Positions 1 to 9,458 of a DNA stretch of 64,000 nucleotides are shown here, one piece after another. Numbering within the stretch: the stretch's first letter is position 1; each line of letters begins with the position of its first letter. The notes under the pieces were generated by a model, which saw only the letters and a program-made list of their open reading frames with translations, was not told the origin of the DNA and did no database searches. The translations under genes and the position numbers were made by a program. Origin of the DNA: Bacillota bacterium (lineage in GTDB: Bacteria; Bacillota; Clostridia; Peptostreptococcales; Anaerovoracaceae); the NCBI GenBank assembly GCA_022770665.1, contig JALEHL010000057.1, forward strand, positions 1 to 64,000, in the 5' to 3' direction.

Positions 1-1
1 T

Positions 2-751
2 GCCAACAACGTGGAGTGCGAGAACTGCACGGTTCACACCCGGGACGGAAGGAAATACAGCGGCACCATTCAGCTGATTGACGCTTCCATTCATGTCAAC
101 GGCAAGTACAGCGAGACCTTGCGGACCTTCGACACGGTGGAACTGGTGCTGGACGAACTGGTAAAGACGGCGGAAGACGTGGAAAAGCTGGGCATCATGA
201 ACGGCGATTTCGTGACCTGCGACCCGCGGACCGTGCTGACCGAAAGCGGATTTCTCAAGAGCCGGTTCCTGGACGACAAGCTTTGCAGCGGAATCCTGCT
301 GGGGTTGGCCCGTTACTTCTATGAAACCGGCACGAAGCCGAAACGCAGGGTATATCTGGATTTCACCTCCTATGAAGAGGTGGGACACGGCGGCGCGGCA
401 GACATTCCGGAGGACGTGGGTGAGATGATCTCCGTGGATATGGGCTGCGTCGGGAAAGGCCTGAAATGCGATGAGACCATGGTTTCCATCTGCGCCAAGG
501 ACTCGGTGGGACCATATGATTATGACCTCACCACCCGCCTGATCCAGCTGGCCCAGGCCCACGGGCTGCAGTTTGCGGTGGACGTATACCCGCATTATGC
601 TTCCGACGTGGACGTGACCCTGAAAGCAGGCCATAACCTGCGCCACAGCGTCATCGGACCGGGAGTCTACGCATCCCACGGCTATGAGCGGACCCATGTG
701 CAGGGCATCGAAAACACGTACGAACTGCTGAAGGCGTACCTGACGGAATAA
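2..751 (+). CDS. M42 family metallo-aminopeptidase, 5' end outside window
   Basis: Partial gene: the frame is open to the left edge, so the true start is outside the window. About 249 C-terminal residues are visible. They match the M42 (glutamyl aminopeptidase/endoglucanase-like) family, cytosolic co-catalytic metallopeptidases that trim N-terminal residues from peptides. Visible family signatures are the metal-ligand aspartate in RFLDDKLCSG, the catalytic/ligand glutamate pair in SYEEVGHGG, the aspartate in ISVDMG and the C-terminal histidine in SHGYERTH. The first metal-binding histidine must lie upstream. It ends 26 bases before a second aminopeptidase of another family, so the two are probably co-transcribed for peptide catabolism. 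The substrate cannot be told from sequence. Confidence 0.9.
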   Translation, partial: ANNVECENCTVHTRDGRKYSGTIQLIDASIHVNGKYSETLRTFDTVELVLDELVKTAEDVEKLGIMNGDFVTCDPRTVLTESGFLKSRFLDDKLCSGILLGLARYFYETGTKPKRRVYLDFTSYEEVGHGGAADIPEDVGEMISVDMGCVGKGLKCDETMVSICAKDSVGPYDYDLTTRLIQLAQAHGLQFAVDVYPHYASDVDVTLKAGHNLRHSVIGPGVYASHGYERTHVQGIENTYELLKAYLTE

Positions 752-777
752 GGCAGAACCGAACAGGAGGAACGGAA

Positions 778-2121
778 ATGGAGGAATATCGGCGCAATGC
801 GGAGAAGCTGCTCGATTTTATTGAAAAGAGTCCCTGCAGCTATCAGGCTGTGGAGAATATGAAAAATGATCTGGAGGTGGCAGGTTTCTGCCGTCTGCAG
901 GAACAGAATCCATGGAAACTGCAGGCGGGCGGCGCCTATTATGTGACGCGGAATGATTCTTCTCTGATCGCGTTTCGCATGCCGGAGAACCGGGAATTCC
1001 GGGGATTTCAGATTATCGCCAGTCATAGCGATTCTCCGGCGCTGCGTGTGAAAGAAAATCCGGCGCTGGGGGCAGAAGGCTGCTATATCCGGCTCAATAC
1101 AGAAAAATACGGAGGCATGATCCACTCCACCTGGCTGGACCGGCCGCTGTCGGTGGCGGGCCGTCTGACTGTGCGGGAAATGAAAGACGGACAGACCGTG
1201 CTGCGGACAGTTCCTGTCAATGTGAACCGGGATCTGGTACTGATCCCCAGTCTTGCGATCCATATGAACCGGGAGGCCAACCAGGGGTTTGTCTTCAATT
1301 CGCAGACGGATCTGCTGCCGCTTTTCGGTGATGACGGCGCAAAATCTGCGCTTCCGGAAATTCTGGCAGAGGCTGCGGGGGCGTCTGCTGCAGACATCAT
1401 TTCCTCCGATTTATATGTATATAACCGGCAGAAGGGCAGCATCTGGGGTGCTGACAGTCAGTACGTCTCCAGCCCGCGCCTGGATGATCTGGAGTGTGTC
1501 TTTGCATCTCTGCAGGGAATTCTGGCTGCGGGAAACAGTGAGAATGTCTGTGTGCACTGTGTGCTGGACAATGAGGAAGTGGGGAGCGGAACACGGCAGG
1601 GCGCTGCCTCCACGTTCCTGAAGGATACACTGCGCAGGATCAGCCAGAATATGGAATCAGCAGGAGGATGGAAGGAAGAGGATTATCTGCGGCAGATCGC
1701 CGGAAGCTTTCTGCTGTCTGCAGACAATGCCCATGCAGTCCATCCCAACCGGGGAGAAAAGGCGGATCCGGTCAACCGGCCGCGTATGAACGAAGGTGTT
1801 GTGCTGAAATTCAGCGGAAACCAGAACTACACATCAGATGGTCTTTCCTCTGCAGTGGTGCGCCTCCTGTGTGACAAGGCGGACGTGCCGCAGCAGGTCT
1901 TTACCAACCGGTCGGATTCGCCCGGCGGATCTACCCTCGGAAATATTTCCACGGCGCAGGTGCCGGTCACTTCTGCCGACATCGGACTGCCGCAGCTGGC
2001 CATGCACTCGGCATACGAAACAGCCGGCGTGAAGGATCTTACCTGGCTGATCCGGCTGATGGAAGGCTTCTTCGCATCTACGGTGGAAATGGCGGCTGAC
2101 GGTGGGATTTATATCCGGTGA
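778..2121 (+). CDS. M18 family zinc aminopeptidase
   Basis: A 447-residue protein of the M18 (aspartyl aminopeptidase, yeast aminopeptidase I) family, normal length for bacterial ApeA/ApeB-type enzymes. These are dodecameric cytosolic di-zinc peptidases that remove N-terminal, often acidic, residues. Family motifs are in order: ASHSDSPALRVK near residue 82 (metal His/Asp), DNEEVGSGTRQGA near 264 (catalytic Glu and ligand Glu), SADNAHAVHPN near 314, and LAMHSAYETAG near 408 with the last metal His. The start is supported by AGGAGG eight bases upstream. It follows an M42 peptidase with a 26-base gap, suggesting a small peptidase operon. Endogenous peptide turnover is an inference. Confidence 0.93.
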   Translation: MEEYRRNAEKLLDFIEKSPCSYQAVENMKNDLEVAGFCRLQEQNPWKLQAGGAYYVTRNDSSLIAFRMPENREFRGFQIIASHSDSPALRVKENPALGAEGCYIRLNTEKYGGMIHSTWLDRPLSVAGRLTVREMKDGQTVLRTVPVNVNRDLVLIPSLAIHMNREANQGFVFNSQTDLLPLFGDDGAKSALPEILAEAAGASAADIISSDLYVYNRQKGSIWGADSQYVSSPRLDDLECVFASLQGILAAGNSENVCVHCVLDNEEVGSGTRQGAASTFLKDTLRRISQNMESAGGWKEEDYLRQIAGSFLLSADNAHAVHPNRGEKADPVNRPRMNEGVVLKFSGNQNYTSDGLSSAVVRLLCDKADVPQQVFTNRSDSPGGSTLGNISTAQVPVTSADIGLPQLAMHSAYETAGVKDLTWLIRLMEGFFASTVEMAADGGIYIR

Positions 2122-2661
2122 CAGAAAAAAGGCTGAAAGAAGATTATGCAATTGGAATATGTACGCTGGATTTCTGCAGGACACCCGGCGGTGCCGAAAA
2201 AATCCCCATATCAGAAGGAAATATGAAGAAGAAAATTGCCGAAACATTTGTCCTTATATGTAATATGATCACATTGAACATTTAGATTCTGTTTGGTGTG
2301 ATGATGCATAAAAATGGAAAGGTGCACAGTGTAGCAGGAATGTCACACCGTATCACTTTTCCTGCCGATATCTTTTTCATCCGCTTATTAATTATGGCAT
2401 TCAACTTTTCGTGAAATCCATCTGCAGCAGTATGTGCCGCTGCTCGATCAGCTGTTACATTGTTGAATATCACTTGGGCAAGACCGATACGATGGCACTT
2501 AAATTGACTACAGAAGGCTTGCGGAAGTTGTATTGTGACAATGAATACAATCTTTCAATCATTAGATGGATTTTGATAAGGAAACAGGGCTCCACATTTT
2601 CTGGAACCCTGTTCTCTTCTATACTATTCTTAAAAGCAATCCGTTTATCCAGGCAATGAGG
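2122..2661. other. Intergenic gap, no supported gene
   Basis: About 540 bases separate the peptidase pair from the transporter remnant. Short open frames exist on both strands (for example 2411-2659 plus and 2282-2473 minus), but none has a good ribosome site or a recognisable product. Composition turns AT-richer here, marking the left edge of the block that continues to about 7990. The gap may hold remains of a decayed gene, which I could not identify. The only clear element is the inverted repeat at 2585-2611. Confidence 0.5.
2576..2611 (-). terminator. Putative intrinsic terminator downstream of the transporter remnant
   Basis: Arms CAGGGCTCC (2585-2593) and GGAACCCTG (2603-2611) form a nine-pair stem with one mismatch and a nine-base loop. 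Read leftward, the stem is followed by a T-rich stretch (TTTCCTTATC). It lies 50 bases past the stop of the leftward transporter gene. Read rightward it is followed by TTCTCTTCT, so it could work both ways, though weakly. Confidence 0.5.
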
Positions 2662-4085
2662 CTATGCCAGTCCTAGTGCAACATGTCCGGCAACCAGCAG
2701 CATTTGAACTGCCAGCAGTATGAAAAACAAAGGCATAAACCACTTAAGCCATTTCTGATAAGGAATATCGGCCAGGCCACAGACAACAACGATGTTTGAA
2801 GTAGGCCATAACAGATTAGAAAGACCATCGCCAAACTGGAAAATCAAACAAGCCGCATCGCGTGATAAACCAAGAGCATCTGCTAAAGGTGCCATAATAG
2901 GCATAGTAACAGCAGCTTGCCCTGTAGCAGATGAAATCGGTAAGTTGATCAGCGTCTGCACAATTAACATTAGCTGCGCCGAAATTGCGGAAGGTGCATT
3001 TTTCAACAGATTTGCTAAAAAATTAATAATTGTGTCTGTGATGACGGCATCGTTCATTACAACCAAAATTGCGGCTGATAATCCTGCAATGAGGGCACCC
3101 CATGCCATGCCTTTGACGCCATTTACAAATTCATCTACATATTTCTGTCCGCTCAGCCACAGATCACAGCTGCAACAACTGACATCAGAATAAATAAGCC
3201 GCACAACTGGCTGTTGCCCCATCCATATTTCAGCAGACCAATTGCTAGAACAACCAATACAATACCGAGGTCAATGAGAACTAGCACCGATTTCTTATCC
3301 ATCTTGTATTCGTTTATTCCATTTTCGCTAAGAGCGTGCATATTTGGAATGCCACGCATGATGGATTTTGATGGATCTTTTTTTATTCTTGCACCATACC
3401 ACAGAACATAAGCAATAACAACAGTCATCAATACAGCGAAAGAAAACCAGCGGTAAGATAGATTGGAATACATGGCAACCTGAGAAATACCTTGAGAAAT
3501 GGCAACATTATAAGGATTTAGCGTACCGGCGGTGAAACCGATGTATTCACCTAGTGCGAGAACTGCAAAGCCGAGCATTGCATCATATCCCAGCGCAATC
3601 CCAAGTCCGACGATCAGCGGGTAGAAGCCGAACAATTCTGATAACATGCCGAAAACAGATCCGCAAAGACCGAAAATTATCATCATAATTACGATTAGCG
3701 CAATTCCCTTTTTTCCGAGCTTTTTCATCACGGTACCAATTCCAGCATGGAATGCCCCGGTTTGCACCATAATGCGAAAAGTGGAGCAGCAGGTCAGCAC
3801 CATGAAAATGGTGCTAGCGGCATTGACACATCCTCTGTATAAAGCTGAGAACACACCCAGCACTCCGGTAGGAGTAGTTTCTGCTTTATCAATCTGGTGG
3901 TAAGAGGCTTCGATAGCAAGATTCCGCATGGTACCATTTACTTCTACCTGCTCATATTCAAAACTACCTGCCGGAATGATCCAGCTTAAAATTGCGACGA
4001 TAACGACCATGATAAATACAACAATCCACGTATCAGGAAGTTTAAATTTACCTTTAGAATTAAGTGTTTCTTGTCCTTTTTACAT
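2662..4085 (-). pseudogene. YfcC-type transporter, broken by a stop at codon 2 and a frameshift
   Basis: Leftward gene for a polytopic membrane protein of the YfcC/C4-dicarboxylate anaerobic carrier-like family (about 475 residues intact), which imports small carboxylates, amino acids or peptides. It carries two lesions. The ATG at 4085-4083 has a well-placed AGAAAGGAG but is followed directly by TAA (4082-4080) and then an open frame, KGQETLNSKGKF and on, that enters the conserved protein; AAA instead of TAA would restore it. Near 3155-3166 one base is missing in a glycine codon: the first frame ends VVAAVICG and the next resumes LSGQKYVDEF. An in-frame ATG at 4010 lies inside the first membrane helix and is an unlikely start. 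It sits downstream of the isoaspartyl dipeptidase, so it was probably the matching uptake system. Two independent lesions argue for a pseudogene, but a low-quality assembly is possible. Confidence 0.85.
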
Positions 4086-4148
4086 TTTTTTCTCCTTTCT
4101 TTTACAATGTTATATACTCTATCCTTTCAGGACGGAAACCGAGTGCGG

Positions 4149-5291
4149 TTAGTGCAGGTTTTCGAAATACGGTTTCACCTGCATCTTGCCTTCGCGAAGC
4201 ATACAGCGGCCATTGGCAAAGACTGTGTGAATTTTCAGATTGGAGTCCAGAAGTATCAAATCGGCATCTGCACCTTCACGGATGCACCCTTTACGAGGAT
4301 AGAGATGGAGAGCTTTTGCGACATTTTCTGTCACTGGACGAATTGCTTCCTCAAGTGGCAGGCCTTGAAGAGTAACCATCGCACAGATAGTATCATGGAG
4401 GGCCCGTATGTTACCTGCCCCCATACCGATGACTTCCTTTTTTTCATTCCAGATTGGCAAACTGCCATTGCTGTCGGTGCTGATCGTTACAGTACCGTCT
4501 GGTGCTTCCCGTAAGGCACGAACAAGCAGTGCACTGCGGTTGGCCATATCAGACGGATCGCAGGTGAAATCTATATATCCTCCCAATTTTGCAAACCGGA
4601 TGGCAGCATCATATTTTCCTGCCAGATGTGTCGGGCGGAATGTGCTGATTGGAATATCTGTTTCCTGGATTATTTCAAACAGCATATCAAGTTGTGCTTC
4701 GCCGCTTCCGGTGTGAATATGTACAATGCCGGGTTTGCCAGAAATCATGCCTGCCACTCTGGCATCAGAAGCAAGTTTTATCAGTGCTTCTTTTGGCATA
4801 TTGCTGGAACGGTGATCTGAAATGGCAATTTTGACACCAATGATAGGATCAACGAAGACAATATCTCTTTTTACGTCTCCAGTCAGTGTTGGAGATGGAA
4901 AGCTATAATTTCCGGTCAGACAATATGCGGTTAAACCATATTCACGAAAGGCCATGGTTCTTGCAACCAAATTTTCTATGCTTCGGGTCGTACCGTCCGT
5001 TCCCAGAAGCCCGACCAGGGTGGTGACGCCTGCCATAACAGGTTCACTATACTGAAGTGGAGGAACTTGAGAAAGAAAACCATCTTCGCCGCCGCCTCCG
5101 GTAATGTGGACATGTTGATCGATATAGCCGGGAATCGCTGTCATGCCTTCACCATCAATGATAATCAGTTTTTCATAGCGACAGTCGATCTGATCTGCAA
5201 CCTGCTCTATTTGGCTTCCGGAAATCAAAATATCACTCGGCTTCCATTGCCCATCACGGAAAACCTTGACATTTTTTATGCATTGAATCAT
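4149..5291 (-). CDS. iadA: Isoaspartyl (beta-aspartyl) dipeptidase
   Basis: A 380-residue amidohydrolase of the IadA family (peptidase M38), which cleaves beta-Asp-Xaa dipeptides left after degradation of isomerised proteins. The metal motif DQHVH is at residues 59-62, a lysine that can be the carbamylated bridge lies in GVKIAISDH, and further ligands are in HIHTGSG and the late aspartate of ISTDSNGS. The frame extends upstream to 5561, but the ATG at 5291 has GAGGAG in front and matches the family N terminus, so I chose it. The gene has its own sigma-54 promoter 39 bases upstream and is divergent from a sigma-54 activator, which very likely senses the substrate. The broken transporter lies downstream, 63 bases away. 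AT-richer than the genes from 8000 onward. Confidence 0.93.
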   Translation of the reverse strand: MIQCIKNVKVFRDGQWKPSDILISGSQIEQVADQIDCRYEKLIIIDGEGMTAIPGYIDQHVHITGGGGEDGFLSQVPPLQYSEPVMAGVTTLVGLLGTDGTTRSIENLVARTMAFREYGLTAYCLTGNYSFPSPTLTGDVKRDIVFVDPIIGVKIAISDHRSSNMPKEALIKLASDARVAGMISGKPGIVHIHTGSGEAQLDMLFEIIQETDIPISTFRPTHLAGKYDAAIRFAKLGGYIDFTCDPSDMANRSALLVRALREAPDGTVTISTDSNGSLPIWNEKKEVIGMGAGNIRALHDTICAMVTLQGLPLEEAIRPVTENVAKALHLYPRKGCIREGADADLILLDSNLKIHTVFANGRCMLREGKMQVKPYFENLH

Positions 5292-5329
5292 AAACAAAAC
5301 TTCTCCTCTCTTTGTTTTCTGAATAAGTG

Positions 5330-5345
5330 AGCAAAAAATATGCCA
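5330..5345 (-). promoter_or_regulatory. Sigma-54 (-24/-12) promoter for iadA
   Basis: Read leftward the sequence is TGGCATA-N4-TTGCT, a full match to the sigma-54 consensus TGGCAYR-N4-TTGCW, with the GG and GC exactly ten bases apart. It puts the transcript start about 27 bases before the iadA ATG. The divergent neighbour is a sigma-54 enhancer-binding activator. In the 180 bases further upstream, TATTGGT occurs at about 5403 and 5432 with a facing ACCAAAATA near 5458; these may be activator sites but are weak. Confidence 0.88.
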
Positions 5346-5523
5346 ATGGAAAAAGATAAAATTCTTCTTTATTTTGGAATTAAACTGGAAAATATGGACG
5401 ATTATTGGTAGAATATATGAAGTAAAAATACTATTGGTCGAGGAAAGCCAAAAACAAACCAAAATATATATTAAAAAATCGTTACTGAAAAAAACAAAGC
5501 GCAAAGACCTGGAGAAGAAAATT

Positions 5524-7680
5524 ATGAATAATCCACAACTGATTCTGATAACAGGAAGCATGGCAACACGGATTTGTCTGGAAAAACAGCTTCAGAACTA
5601 CTTACCTGATGAAGTAACCATGGAGACCTATTCGTATGAGGAAGGAATTCCTGACTTTATAGAGGCAGACGTGTTGCTTCTGTCCGGAGAATCTTTTGAG
5701 CAGCGGCTAAAAAGCGAAGGAAGAATTCATTCAGAACAGAAAATAATAATTGGAGAAAAGCGGATTATAAATATTGACAGAATCGAATCAATTGTCCATA
5801 TTCCTCCACAAACAGAAGTTCTGCTTGTAAATGATACCGAAGCGTCAGCTATGGATGCGATTGTTTCCCTACAAGAAATAGGATTTGACTCGTTTCATTA
5901 TGTTCCTTTCTGGAACGGAAAGGAGTTAAACGAAGAGATTTCTGTTGCAATCACAATGGGAGAAGGTCATTTAATCCCTGAGACGGTTAAAGAAGCTTAC
6001 GATATCGGAACACGTTTGCTTTCCTTTGCGACGTTGGCCGAACTGTGGAAAATGTTAAACTTGCCACTGCATCTTCTGGATACTTATATCGATACTTACG
6101 TAAACAAATTAATAAGTATATCTCGTCGTATTGGAGATGCTAACCGGCGTGCAGACAGCTTAAGTCAAAAGCTGCTTGCTTTAATCAATTCTATTGACGA
6201 CGGACTTTTAGTCTTTAATAGGAGAACAACCGTTGTATCTGTATGTAATGAAAAACTTCGCAAATTATTTCATATCCCTCATATTTCAGTATCCGGATGG
6301 AAAATAGCGGAGATCATTCAGGATGAAAAAATACTGCCTCTTCTAAGGTGTGAGACAGAAAAAGAGGAGTGGATGGTTAATGTCGGTGGAGAAGATATGC
6401 TGCTAAGCGTATTTTTGGTTGAAAACGACAACATCGTATGCATTTTTAAAGCTACCGAAAAGATTCAGAAAGAGAGTCGCAAGATTAGTCGTGATCTGGT
6501 GCAAAAGGGATTTTACGCAAAATACACACTGGATGATATTTTGGGGATTTCTCCCGAAATTTGTGAAGCGAAACGGAAGGCAAACAGACTGGCACAGACA
6601 GAACTTACGATTCTGATTGAAGGGGAAAGCGGAACAGGAAAGGAGCTGTTTGCCAGTGCAATACACCGTGCATCCCGGCGCAGAGATTATCCGTACATCG
6701 CAGTTAATTTTAGTGCTTTGCAGGAATCACTTATGGAAAGTGAACTGTTTGGTTACGAAGACGGTGCATTTACCGGAGCAAAAAAAGGAGGACGAATTGG
6801 TCTTTTTGAGATGGCAGATGGAGGTACGATCTTCCTCGACGAGATTGGTGATATTCCTTTGAAAATGCAGACTAGCTTGCTTCGCGTACTGCAGGAAAAG
6901 GAAGTATTACGTATAGGAGGTAAAGAAATAAAACGAGTGGATGTTCGGGTAGTTGCAGCAACCAATCAGAATCTGGAGGAGAAAGTGCGAAATGGGTCCT
7001 TTCGAAAAGATCTGTATTACCGTCTGAAAATTGGATATCTTCATCTACCCCCTCTGCGTAGTCGACGCCAGGATATCCCGCAGCTGGTAAACTATTTTCT
7101 TCAGAGAGAAGGGGGAAAAGAAAACATGCTGACTGCCGAAATTTTGAAGAAGATGCAGGAGTACAGCTGGCCGGGAAATGTGCGTGAACTAAAAAATACA
7201 GTGGCCTATATGTTTGCTTTGCGAGATGAAAACGGGCTGCGCATAGAAGATTTGCCAGAAGAAGAGATTTCTTTCTGCATAGATAGAACAGATCATTTAG
7301 ATCGTTTAGAAAATACAGAAATAGGAAATAGTGATTTGAAGCCGTTGCCTGAACAAGAAGAAGCGACTCGATGGAAATCACCTGCAGAAACAGAAGAAAA
7401 AATTTGGTATTGTATCGTCTGTATAATCAGAGATTATAATGACACCGGGCAAATTCTCAGCAGAGAGACATTGCTGAAATCGTTGTATACGAGCTTAGAT
7501 GGACAGATGTCTATGTATACACTCCGACAGAAATTGTCCCGCATGAAAGACGAGGGATTACTTCAGAAAGGCAGAGGGAAAGGAGGTATTCGCTTAACAG
7601 ATCAGGGACGGCAATGGATTATACAGAGAAATAATAAACAGGCAGAGACTTCGGTTCAAAGTAGTAATTCCTTCTTTTGA
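5524..7680 (+). CDS. Sigma-54-dependent activator with PAS domain and C-terminal winged helix
   Basis: A 718-residue enhancer-binding protein. The first 210 residues resemble no domain I can name. A PAS-like sensor follows (about 214-330), then the AAA+ sigma-54 interaction domain: Walker A GESGTGKE near 367, the sigma-54 contact loop GAFTGA near 414, Walker B FLDEIGD near 438. The usual C-terminal Fis-type helix-turn-helix is absent; instead the last 90 residues look like a winged helix ([19 protein letters not shown] near 663, then a [10 protein letters not shown] wing). The frame is open from 5374, but ATG 5524 after GGAGAAG fits better. It is divergent from iadA and its sigma-54 promoter, so it probably activates that operon in response to a beta-aspartyl peptide or related signal. 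That ligand is an inference. AT-rich like its neighbours. Confidence 0.9.
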   Translation: MNNPQLILITGSMATRICLEKQLQNYLPDEVTMETYSYEEGIPDFIEADVLLLSGESFEQRLKSEGRIHSEQKIIIGEKRIINIDRIESIVHIPPQTEVLLVNDTEASAMDAIVSLQEIGFDSFHYVPFWNGKELNEEISVAITMGEGHLIPETVKEAYDIGTRLLSFATLAELWKMLNLPLHLLDTYIDTYVNKLISISRRIGDANRRADSLSQKLLALINSIDDGLLVFNRRTTVVSVCNEKLRKLFHIPHISVSGWKIAEIIQDEKILPLLRCETEKEEWMVNVGGEDMLLSVFLVENDNIVCIFKATEKIQKESRKISRDLVQKGFYAKYTLDDILGISPEICEAKRKANRLAQTELTILIEGESGTGKELFASAIHRASRRRDYPYIAVNFSALQESLMESELFGYEDGAFTGAKKGGRIGLFEMADGGTIFLDEIGDIPLKMQTSLLRVLQEKEVLRIGGKEIKRVDVRVVAATNQNLEEKVRNGSFRKDLYYRLKIGYLHLPPLRSRRQDIPQLVNYFLQREGGKENMLTAEILKKMQEYSWPGNVRELKNTVAYMFALRDENGLRIEDLPEEEISFCIDRTDHLDRLENTEIGNSDLKPLPEQEEATRWKSPAETEEKIWYCIVCIIRDYNDTGQILSRETLLKSLYTSLDGQMSMYTLRQKLSRMKDEGLLQKGRGKGGIRLTDQGRQWIIQRNNKQAETSVQSSNSFF

Positions 7681-8002
7681 TACCATATTGAATTCATTTT
7701 CAATAACCATGGGGACGTTTTAAAATAGAAGCAATTTATGGATTTTATGCGTATCTTTTTTGCGCCACCCGCTTTCGAACTTTTATGTGTTCGATGAATA
7801 TATAAAATTCCTTGCGCGTCATCGCTATTTTGACTTAATAGCATTGGAAGAAAGTCTGCCGTCAGGCAACAATCAGGTAAACAGGTTTTTTGTATGAAAA
7901 GCGATTCGTAAGATACTGGATATTCCCCACTCTGCGTGATATAATGGCAGGGAAAGGAAAAACAACTGGCAAACATATTTTGCAAAGAAAAAGGAGAACG
8001 AT
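7681..8002. other. Intergenic gap with promoter for the PurF-like gene
   Basis: The gap holds an extended -10 promoter: TG-A-TATAAT with TATAAT at 7940-7945 and a weak -35 (TGGATA, near 7918) reading right. I looked for a purine riboswitch ahead of the PurF-like gene and found no match to its core. A small hairpin (TTCGAAC with GTTCGATGAA, 7773-7797) may end the upstream gene, but it has no T-tract. Composition shifts from AT-rich to the window norm here, marking the right edge of the odd block. Confidence 0.55.
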
Positions 8003-9424
8003 ATGGGAGGCTTTTTTGGCGTCGCTTCACAGGGCGACTGCGTATTTGATTTATATTTCGGAACAGATTATCAGACCCATCTGGGACCGCGCCGGGGCGG
8101 CATGGCCGTTTACGACAGAACACGGGGATTTGACCGGGCGATCCATAATATAGAAAACGACTCCTTCCGAAGCAAATTCGGAAAAGAGATGGAAAAGATG
8201 CGCGGACAGTATGGTATCGGCTGCATTTCCGATTACGAGCCGCAGCCGCTGATCATCCGGTCTCATCACGGGACCTATGCCCTGGCGACAGTTGGAAAAA
8301 TCAATAATACAGAACAGCTGATGCAGGGTCTGTTTGATAACGGTCATGGCCATTTTCAGGAAATGTCCGGCGGAGAGATCAACACAACGGAGCTGGTCGC
8401 TGCGCTGATCAACCAGAAAGGAAATCTTATCGAAGGAATTCATTATGCACAGGAGATGATCGATGGATCCATGTCCATACTGCTGATGAATCAGGCGGGC
8501 ATCTACGCAGCGCGGGATATCGCAGGAAGAACGCCGGTCATGATCGGAAAAAAGAAGGATGGATTCTGTGCGAGCTTTGAAAGTTTTGCCTACCGGAATC
8601 TTCAGTATGAGGACTATAAGGAGCTGGGGCCGGGAGAGATCGCGGTTGTGACAGAGCGCAACTGCGTGACCTTGCTGGAACCGGGCGATAATATGAAAAT
8701 CTGTGCTTTTCTATGGGTATATTACGGATTCCCGGCGACGTCCTATGAAGGAATCAGCGTAGAGCGGATGCGTAACCGCACTGGAGAACGTATGGCGAAA
8801 CGGGACCAGGAGGCAGGAGACGTGCAGGCGGATCTCGTAGCCGGCGTGCCGGAGTCCGGCATCGGTGCTGCGGTGGGTTATTCCAATGCGTCACAGATAC
8901 CGTACGCTCGCCCGTTCATTAAATACACACCAACCTGGATGCGCTCTTTCACGCCGGCAGTCCAGTCCAGACGGGACATGGTTGCAAGAATGAAGCTGCT
9001 TACAGTGGATGAACTGATCCGGGGAAAGCGTATTGTCCTCGTGGATGATTCTATCGTGCGGGGAACACAGCTGCGGGAGACCGCGGAGCATCTGTTTGAG
9101 ATCGGTGCGCGAGAGCTGCATATCCGTCCGGCCTGCCCGCCGATCATGTTCGGCTGCCGGTATATCAATTTCTCTCGTTCGAAATCGGAGATGGACCTGA
9201 TCAGCCGTCGTGTGATCCACCGCCTGGAAAACGGGAGGGAAACGCCGGAACTGCTCAGCGAATATGCGGATCCGGACAGTGAAAAATATGATCGCATGGT
9301 GGAGGAGATCCGCAAGGAGATGGGATTCACCACACTGCGCTTCTGCCGGCTGGATGACCTGATCGATGCAACCGGACTGCCGAAGGATAAACTCTGTACC
9401 TACTGCTGGGACGGCAGAGAGTAA
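8003..9424 (+). CDS. PurF-like amidophosphoribosyltransferase homologue without the catalytic cysteine
   Basis: A 473-residue homologue of glutamine PRPP amidotransferase, which makes phosphoribosylamine in the first step of purine synthesis. The N-terminal glutaminase fold is followed by a phosphoribosyltransferase domain with the PRPP loop VLVDDSIVRGTQ near residue 345. True PurF needs a cysteine at the mature N terminus (CGIFG); here the protein starts MGGFFGVAS, so glutamine hydrolysis by that cysteine is impossible. The rest of the fold, including SGGEINTTELV and DGSMSILL, is well kept and the frame is intact. ATG 8003 has AAGGAG at the right distance. Related genes occur in Lachnospiraceae beside a normal purF, as I recall. 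It may be ammonia-dependent, regulatory, or act on another substrate. No other purine genes lie nearby. Confidence 0.85.
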   Translation: MGGFFGVASQGDCVFDLYFGTDYQTHLGPRRGGMAVYDRTRGFDRAIHNIENDSFRSKFGKEMEKMRGQYGIGCISDYEPQPLIIRSHHGTYALATVGKINNTEQLMQGLFDNGHGHFQEMSGGEINTTELVAALINQKGNLIEGIHYAQEMIDGSMSILLMNQAGIYAARDIAGRTPVMIGKKKDGFCASFESFAYRNLQYEDYKELGPGEIAVVTERNCVTLLEPGDNMKICAFLWVYYGFPATSYEGISVERMRNRTGERMAKRDQEAGDVQADLVAGVPESGIGAAVGYSNASQIPYARPFIKYTPTWMRSFTPAVQSRRDMVARMKLLTVDELIRGKRIVLVDDSIVRGTQLRETAEHLFEIGARELHIRPACPPIMFGCRYINFSRSKSEMDLISRRVIHRLENGRETPELLSEYADPDSEKYDRMVEEIRKEMGFTTLRFCRLDDLIDATGLPKDKLCTYCWDGRE

Positions 9425-9458
9425 AGTAATCGCAGATGAAACACAAAGAAGGGATATC

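Noticed and set aside
2411-2659. 82-codon plus-strand frame
   Set aside because: No ribosome site, no family match and it runs into the terminator; at best a decayed remnant.
7681-8002. Purine riboswitch ahead of the PurF-like gene
   Set aside because: I found neither the conserved junction sequence nor the two-loop hairpin pattern.
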